This document shows, one piece after another, positions 5,912 to 8,675 of a DNA stretch of 8,675 nt (position 1 is the first letter of the stretch; each line of letters starts with the position of its first letter). The position numbers and the translations under genes are program-made. This DNA is from Caldithrix sp. RBG_13_44_9 (GTDB lineage: Bacteria > Calditrichota > Calditrichia > RBG-13-44-9): NCBI GenBank assembly GCA_001771055.1, contig MESS01000106.1, forward strand, positions 14,220 through 22,894. Direction: 5' to 3'. Below the pieces are notes generated by a model. It saw only the letters and a list, made by a program, of their open reading frames with translations. It did not search any database and was not told where the DNA came from.

Positions 5912-7555
5912 TTACATAGATTCCGGTGCCGCCACTCCAATGATAGAGAATCCGTTGGCCAATACCGTTTTGGTGGCCAGGCATAAGGCCAGGCGCGCCT
6001 GAGATAGTTCTTTGTCCGTAGTAAGAACCCAGCACTCGGTATAAAATTTATGAAAAGCAGCGGACAGATCTGACAGATACTGGGTCAGTAAATGGGGAGA
6101 AAAATCCCTGGCGCACTTTTCGACCATCGCTGGAAAATCCATCAGCTTTTTGATCAACATGAACTCATTGGAATCCTGCAGCAGTTTCAGGGTAGCCGGA
6201 CTCTCATAAGTTATTCCTCGTTCTGCGGCATTCCGGAGAATGCTGCAAATCCGGGCATGGGCATATTGATTATAATAAACCGGGTTCTCATCCGATTGGG
6301 TTTTAGCCAGTACCAGATCGAAATTGAGATGGCTGTCCATGCTGCGCATCAGAAAAAACCAGCGGGTGACATCCACCCCTACTTCGTCCATCAGTTCATC
6401 CAGGGTAATGAAATTAGCCCGGCGGGTGGACATCTTCACCTTTTCCTTTCCCTGGTATAAGGTCACAAATTGGTGAATGAGTACCTTTATTTTTGACTCA
6501 TCATAGCCCAGAGCTTTAATGCCGGCCAGAACATCCGGGTAGGTGGCGATATGATCGGCTCCAAAGATGTCTACGATCAGATCAAATCCCCGTTCAAATT
6601 TTGTACGGTGATAAGCCATATCAGGAAGACGGTAAGTAGGTTCACCACTGCTCTTAACTATCACCCGGTCTTGTTCTAATCCAAAAGAGGTGGAACGAAA
6701 CCACAATGCTCCCTCTTTCTCATAGGCCAGATCTTTTTCCTTTAAGATTTGGATGACCCTCTCGATCTCCCCGTTGTCATAGAGATCCTTCTCATTATAA
6801 TAGACATCGAACTCAATTCCCATCCTACTCAGAGTTTTTTTGATGTCCTGGAAAATGACCTGCTCAGCCGCTTCCTGAAAAATTTCAATTTCCTGCTCCC
6901 CACGTTGCTGCAGGGAGTTGGAATATTTGTCCTTCAGGCTTTTGGCAATGTCATTAATATATTCACCCTGATAATAGTCTTCCGGAAAATCAACGGCTTC
7001 CCCGAGCTGCTGTTTATACCGCAGCCGTACCGAGTCACCCAGTACCCGCATCTGGCGGCCGGCATTGTTGAAGTAATATTCCCTGGTCACTTTATAACCG
7101 GCCCATTCTAAAAAATTAGCGATGGTGTCCCCAATAACTGCCTGTCTGCCATGCCCTATGGTCAGTGGGCCGGTAGGATTGGCACTGACGAATTCCACCT
7201 GGGCTTTTTGTTTCTTGCCCATATCAGCCCGCCCGAAGCGGCGCCCCTGCTGTAAAATAGTGCGCACTACTTTTTGCAGATAGCGGGAAGAATAGAAAAA
7301 ATTGATAAAACCGGGGCCGGCCACTTCCATTTTGGAAAAAACCTCATCCTCGATTTCCAGGTTCTCGATGATCTTTTGTGCCAGCTGACGGGGATTCTGC
7401 TTAATTTGATTTGCCAACAATAAGGCCACATTGGTGCTCACGTCACCATGGGTTTCAATTTTTGGGGTACTTAAAGTGTAATCAACTGCCGGCAGGGATA
7501 AATTTTCCAGCGCCTGCTGGATTTTATTCTGCAAATACGATTCTATTTTTTGCAT
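5912..7555 (-). CDS. argS: Arginine--tRNA ligase
   Basis: This 547-aa class I aminoacyl-tRNA synthetase charges tRNA-Arg with arginine in the cytoplasm. The N-terminal add-domain (about 1-90) contains ETHGDVSTNVALLLA. The HIGH-type motif is in ANPTGPLTIGHGR (125-137), followed by the ArgRS-typical EYYFNNAGRQM (159-169). The second nucleotide-binding signature is KVKMSTR (372-378). The DALR anticodon-binding domain runs from about 428 to the end (YNQYAHARICSILR) and closes with the conserved VAAPESM. Length is within the usual 540-590 range and all expected blocks are present, so it should be functional. The ATG at 7555 lies inside the end of rsfS, with a 32-base overlap. The purine-rich AGAAGAAG directly before it is a poor Shine-Dalgarno, so coupling to rsfS translation is likely. 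Confidence 0.97.
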   Translation of the reverse strand: MQKIESYLQNKIQQALENLSLPAVDYTLSTPKIETHGDVSTNVALLLANQIKQNPRQLAQKIIENLEIEDEVFSKMEVAGPGFINFFYSSRYLQKVVRTILQQGRRFGRADMGKKQKAQVEFVSANPTGPLTIGHGRQAVIGDTIANFLEWAGYKVTREYYFNNAGRQMRVLGDSVRLRYKQQLGEAVDFPEDYYQGEYINDIAKSLKDKYSNSLQQRGEQEIEIFQEAAEQVIFQDIKKTLSRMGIEFDVYYNEKDLYDNGEIERVIQILKEKDLAYEKEGALWFRSTSFGLEQDRVIVKSSGEPTYRLPDMAYHRTKFERGFDLIVDIFGADHIATYPDVLAGIKALGYDESKIKVLIHQFVTLYQGKEKVKMSTRRANFITLDELMDEVGVDVTRWFFLMRSMDSHLNFDLVLAKTQSDENPVYYNQYAHARICSILRNAAERGITYESPATLKLLQDSNEFMLIKKLMDFPAMVEKCARDFSPHLLTQYLSDLSAAFHKFYTECWVLTTDKELSQARLALCLATKTVLANGFSIIGVAAPESM

Positions 7556-7898
7556 CTTCTTCTATCCGGATAATGCGGGCATCGCCCCATAATTTTTCCA
7601 GCTGGTAATATTGCCGGGTTTGATCTTTGAAGATGTGGATCACCACATCCACATAGTCCAGCAATACCCAGTTGAGATTGCTGTACCCCTCTCGATGCCA
7701 CACTTTCATCTGATCTTGGTCCAGTTTTTCCTCCAGATAATCGCTGAGTGCTTTCACGTGCAGTTCGGATTCACCGCTGATAATAATAAAATAATCCGTC
7801 ACATCGGTCAATTTTTTGACATCCAGAATGACAATATCATTTCCCTTTTTTTCCCAGGCCAATTCGGCTGCTCTCTGGGCCAACTGATTTGTTTTCAA
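7524..7898 (-). CDS. rsfS: Ribosomal silencing factor RsfS (Iojap/RsfA family)
   Basis: This 124-aa protein is expected to bind ribosomal protein uL14 on the 50S subunit and block subunit joining when nutrients are scarce. Family blocks seen are the N-terminal helix followed by DIVILDVKKLTDVTDYFIIISGES (split at about 21-44), HVKALSDYLEEKL, the WHREGYSNLNWVLLDYVDVVIHIF block, and YYQLEKLWGDA, the hallmark C-terminal helix. The start is TTG at 7898: there is no ATG in a suitable place, AGGG (7906-7909) lies 7 bases upstream, and the alignment of the first helix fits family lengths. A basic/acidic tail of about 15 residues beyond LEKLWGDA is encoded in the overlap with argS. It starts 13 bases after the LytR_C gene stop. 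Confidence 0.93.
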   Translation of the reverse strand: MKTNQLAQRAAELAWEKKGNDIVILDVKKLTDVTDYFIIISGESELHVKALSDYLEEKLDQDQMKVWHREGYSNLNWVLLDYVDVVIHIFKDQTRQYYQLEKLWGDARIIRIEEDAKNRIVFAE

Positions 7899-7905
7899 AA
7901 TATAT

Positions 7906-7909
7906 CCCT
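7906..7909 (-). promoter_or_regulatory. Ribosome binding site that selects the TTG start of rsfS
   Basis: On the minus strand AGGG lies 7 bases before TTG at 7898, in the 13-base gap after the upstream stop. No in-frame ATG or GTG occurs between that stop and the first conserved residues, so this site supports the TTG. Confidence 0.55.
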
Positions 7910-7911
7910 GT

Positions 7912-8547
7912 TTATTTTTTGAATGGTTTGAGATTCGGGTAATCTTTCCCGAGGATCACCGTTACATCCAGCTGCCGGTTTGGATTAATTTCGGTTTTTA
8001 CCTGTTCAGTTTCGATGCCTAAAATATCGGCAATTTCTTCGGCGTTATCCTTGTCTCCCAACCGGTCCAGAACCATCGATTGGTTGATATCAAAGCGGTT
8101 AAAATTTCCGCTGTAAATGACATCCACATCCGATTTTCTCAAGAAGTCGGTCGCCACAGCCGCAATGCCTGCTGTTCCACAGCCATTAAGGACTTCCACC
8201 TGCATTTTCTGTTTTACCGGTTTCAGAACAGGCTGAGGTTCCGGTGATTTTTCCGGCTGTTTGGCAGATGCGGCAGGAGTTGACCTCTCCTGCCCATTGC
8301 TCCGCCGGCTAATGGTGGGCTTCTGATCTTTAAAAAGATTCAGAAAAGCCGGAGTACTCGCCACCCGATAGACTAAAAAAATAAGGCTGGCGAATATGAC
8401 TAAGTAAATGATCCGTTTAAAAGCGATGCGGAAGGAAAAGGTAGTCGCTGGCGGATGCTCGGTCGGTTTGCGACTCTCTTTAAATTTTTTATCAACTAGT
8501 TTTCTGATTGTTTTATTGGATAAATCTCTCCGGATTCTTCTGGCCAA
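7912..8547 (-). CDS. Single-pass membrane protein with C-terminal LytR_C domain
   Basis: This 211-aa protein has a strongly basic N terminus (1-30), one hydrophobic membrane segment (about 46-63, IIYLVIFASLIFLVYRVA), a Pro/Ser/Lys-rich linker (about 75-112) and a C-terminal LytR_C (LytR cell-envelope attenuator C-terminal) domain at about 114-202. The domain signs are VEVLNGCGTAGIAAVATDFL (117-136), the middle SGN (146-148) and the closing DVTVILGKDY (194-203). Orientation is probably N-in with the domain in the periplasm. There is no LytR-CpsA-Psr catalytic domain, so it is not a ligase of that type; the domain alone has no well-defined activity. The start is TTG at 8547: an in-frame TGA at 8551-8553 excludes longer forms, and GAGGAG (8558-8563) is 10 bases upstream. 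It lies 23 bases after the partial upstream gene and 13 before rsfS, so co-transcription is likely. Confidence 0.85.
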   Translation of the reverse strand: MARRIRRDLSNKTIRKLVDKKFKESRKPTEHPPATTFSFRIAFKRIIYLVIFASLIFLVYRVASTPAFLNLFKDQKPTISRRSNGQERSTPAASAKQPEKSPEPQPVLKPVKQKMQVEVLNGCGTAGIAAVATDFLRKSDVDVIYSGNFNRFDINQSMVLDRLGDKDNAEEIADILGIETEQVKTEINPNRQLDVTVILGKDYPNLKPFKK

Positions 8548-8557
8548 ACTTCAACGT

Positions 8558-8563
8558 CTCCTC
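8558..8563 (-). promoter_or_regulatory. Ribosome binding site for the TTG start of the LytR_C gene
   Basis: GAGGAG on the minus strand is 10 bases before TTG at 8547. Another TTG at 8554-8552 is closer but out of frame, and an in-frame TGA at 8553-8551 rules out upstream starts. Confidence 0.6.
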
Positions 8564-8570
8564 AGCTGCT

Positions 8571-8675
8571 TTACCACTCATAATCATTAAGATAATATCC
8601 GGGTCTGTAATAAGCCGGGCCGTAATAACCGGGGCGAACATCCACTCCCACTTTGATGAGGCTGTTTTCGTTAAA
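8571..8675 (-). CDS. C-terminal fragment of an unidentified Tyr/Pro/Gly-rich protein (5' end outside the window)
   Basis: On the minus strand a frame is open from 8675 to a TAA at 8573-8571, giving 34 residues that begin FNENSLIKVG and end LNDYEW. The fragment contains VGVDVRPGYYGPAYYRPGYY, with RPGYY twice, and is Tyr/Gly/Pro-rich in a way that recalls C-terminal tails of small exported or outer-membrane proteins. The family cannot be identified from so little. It sits 23 bases before the LytR_C gene on the same strand, so it is probably the upstream member of that operon. Its coding status rests on the open frame, the spacing and the composition. Confidence 0.6.
   Translation of the reverse strand, partial: FNENSLIKVGVDVRPGYYGPAYYRPGYYLNDYEW

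Noticed and set aside
6092..7111. Plus-strand open frames inside argS
   Set aside because: They are antisense shadows of a fully conserved argS coding region.
7912..7920. Run of A residues at the end of the LytR_C gene as a programmed frameshift site
   Set aside because: The run sits at the natural stop codon, has no stimulatory structure, and the next gene has its own start and ribosome binding site.

Overview
The window suggests a Gram-negative (diderm) bacterium of moderate base composition. Outer-membrane barrel features, Sec-type signal peptides and two DUF5683-like envelope proteins point, by inference only, to the Fibrobacteres-Chlorobi-Bacteroidetes superphylum or its uncultured relatives (Calditrichota, KSB1, Marinimicrobia or Cloacimonadota type lineages). 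No rRNA or other taxonomic marker beyond the proteins is present, so this placement is tentative. No tRNA, CRISPR array, insertion sequence or phage gene was seen.

Plus strand, bases 1-4858: an envelope-related gene cluster. It opens with a 5'-truncated gene for a TolB-type beta-propeller fused to a BamA/D15-like outer-membrane barrel. This overlaps by 4 bases with a secreted or membrane DUF5683-like protein. After an 89-base gap comes a shorter, divergent DUF5683-like paralogue. Three bases further on is an RmlD-like extended SDR oxidoreductase of nucleotide-sugar type. Spacing suggests one operon, possibly with an extra promoter in the 89-base gap. The likely common theme is cell-envelope or outer-membrane biogenesis plus surface-sugar modification, but the pathway is not provable from the window.

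Minus strand, bases 8675-4860: a housekeeping cluster read right to left. It contains the last 34 codons of an unidentified Tyr/Pro/Gly-rich protein, a single-pass membrane protein with a C-terminal LytR_C domain, the ribosomal silencing factor rsfS, arginyl-tRNA synthetase argS (overlapping rsfS by 32 bases) and a PfkB-family sugar kinase. The first four are tightly packed. The kinase follows a 152-base gap that holds a plausible sigma70-type promoter. Both the LytR_C gene and rsfS appear to start at TTG.

The two clusters meet tail to tail at 4856-4862 with one base between opposing stop codons and no visible terminator. Most of the window is ordinary. The least described part is the plus-strand set: the propeller-barrel fusion and the paired DUF5683-like proteins.
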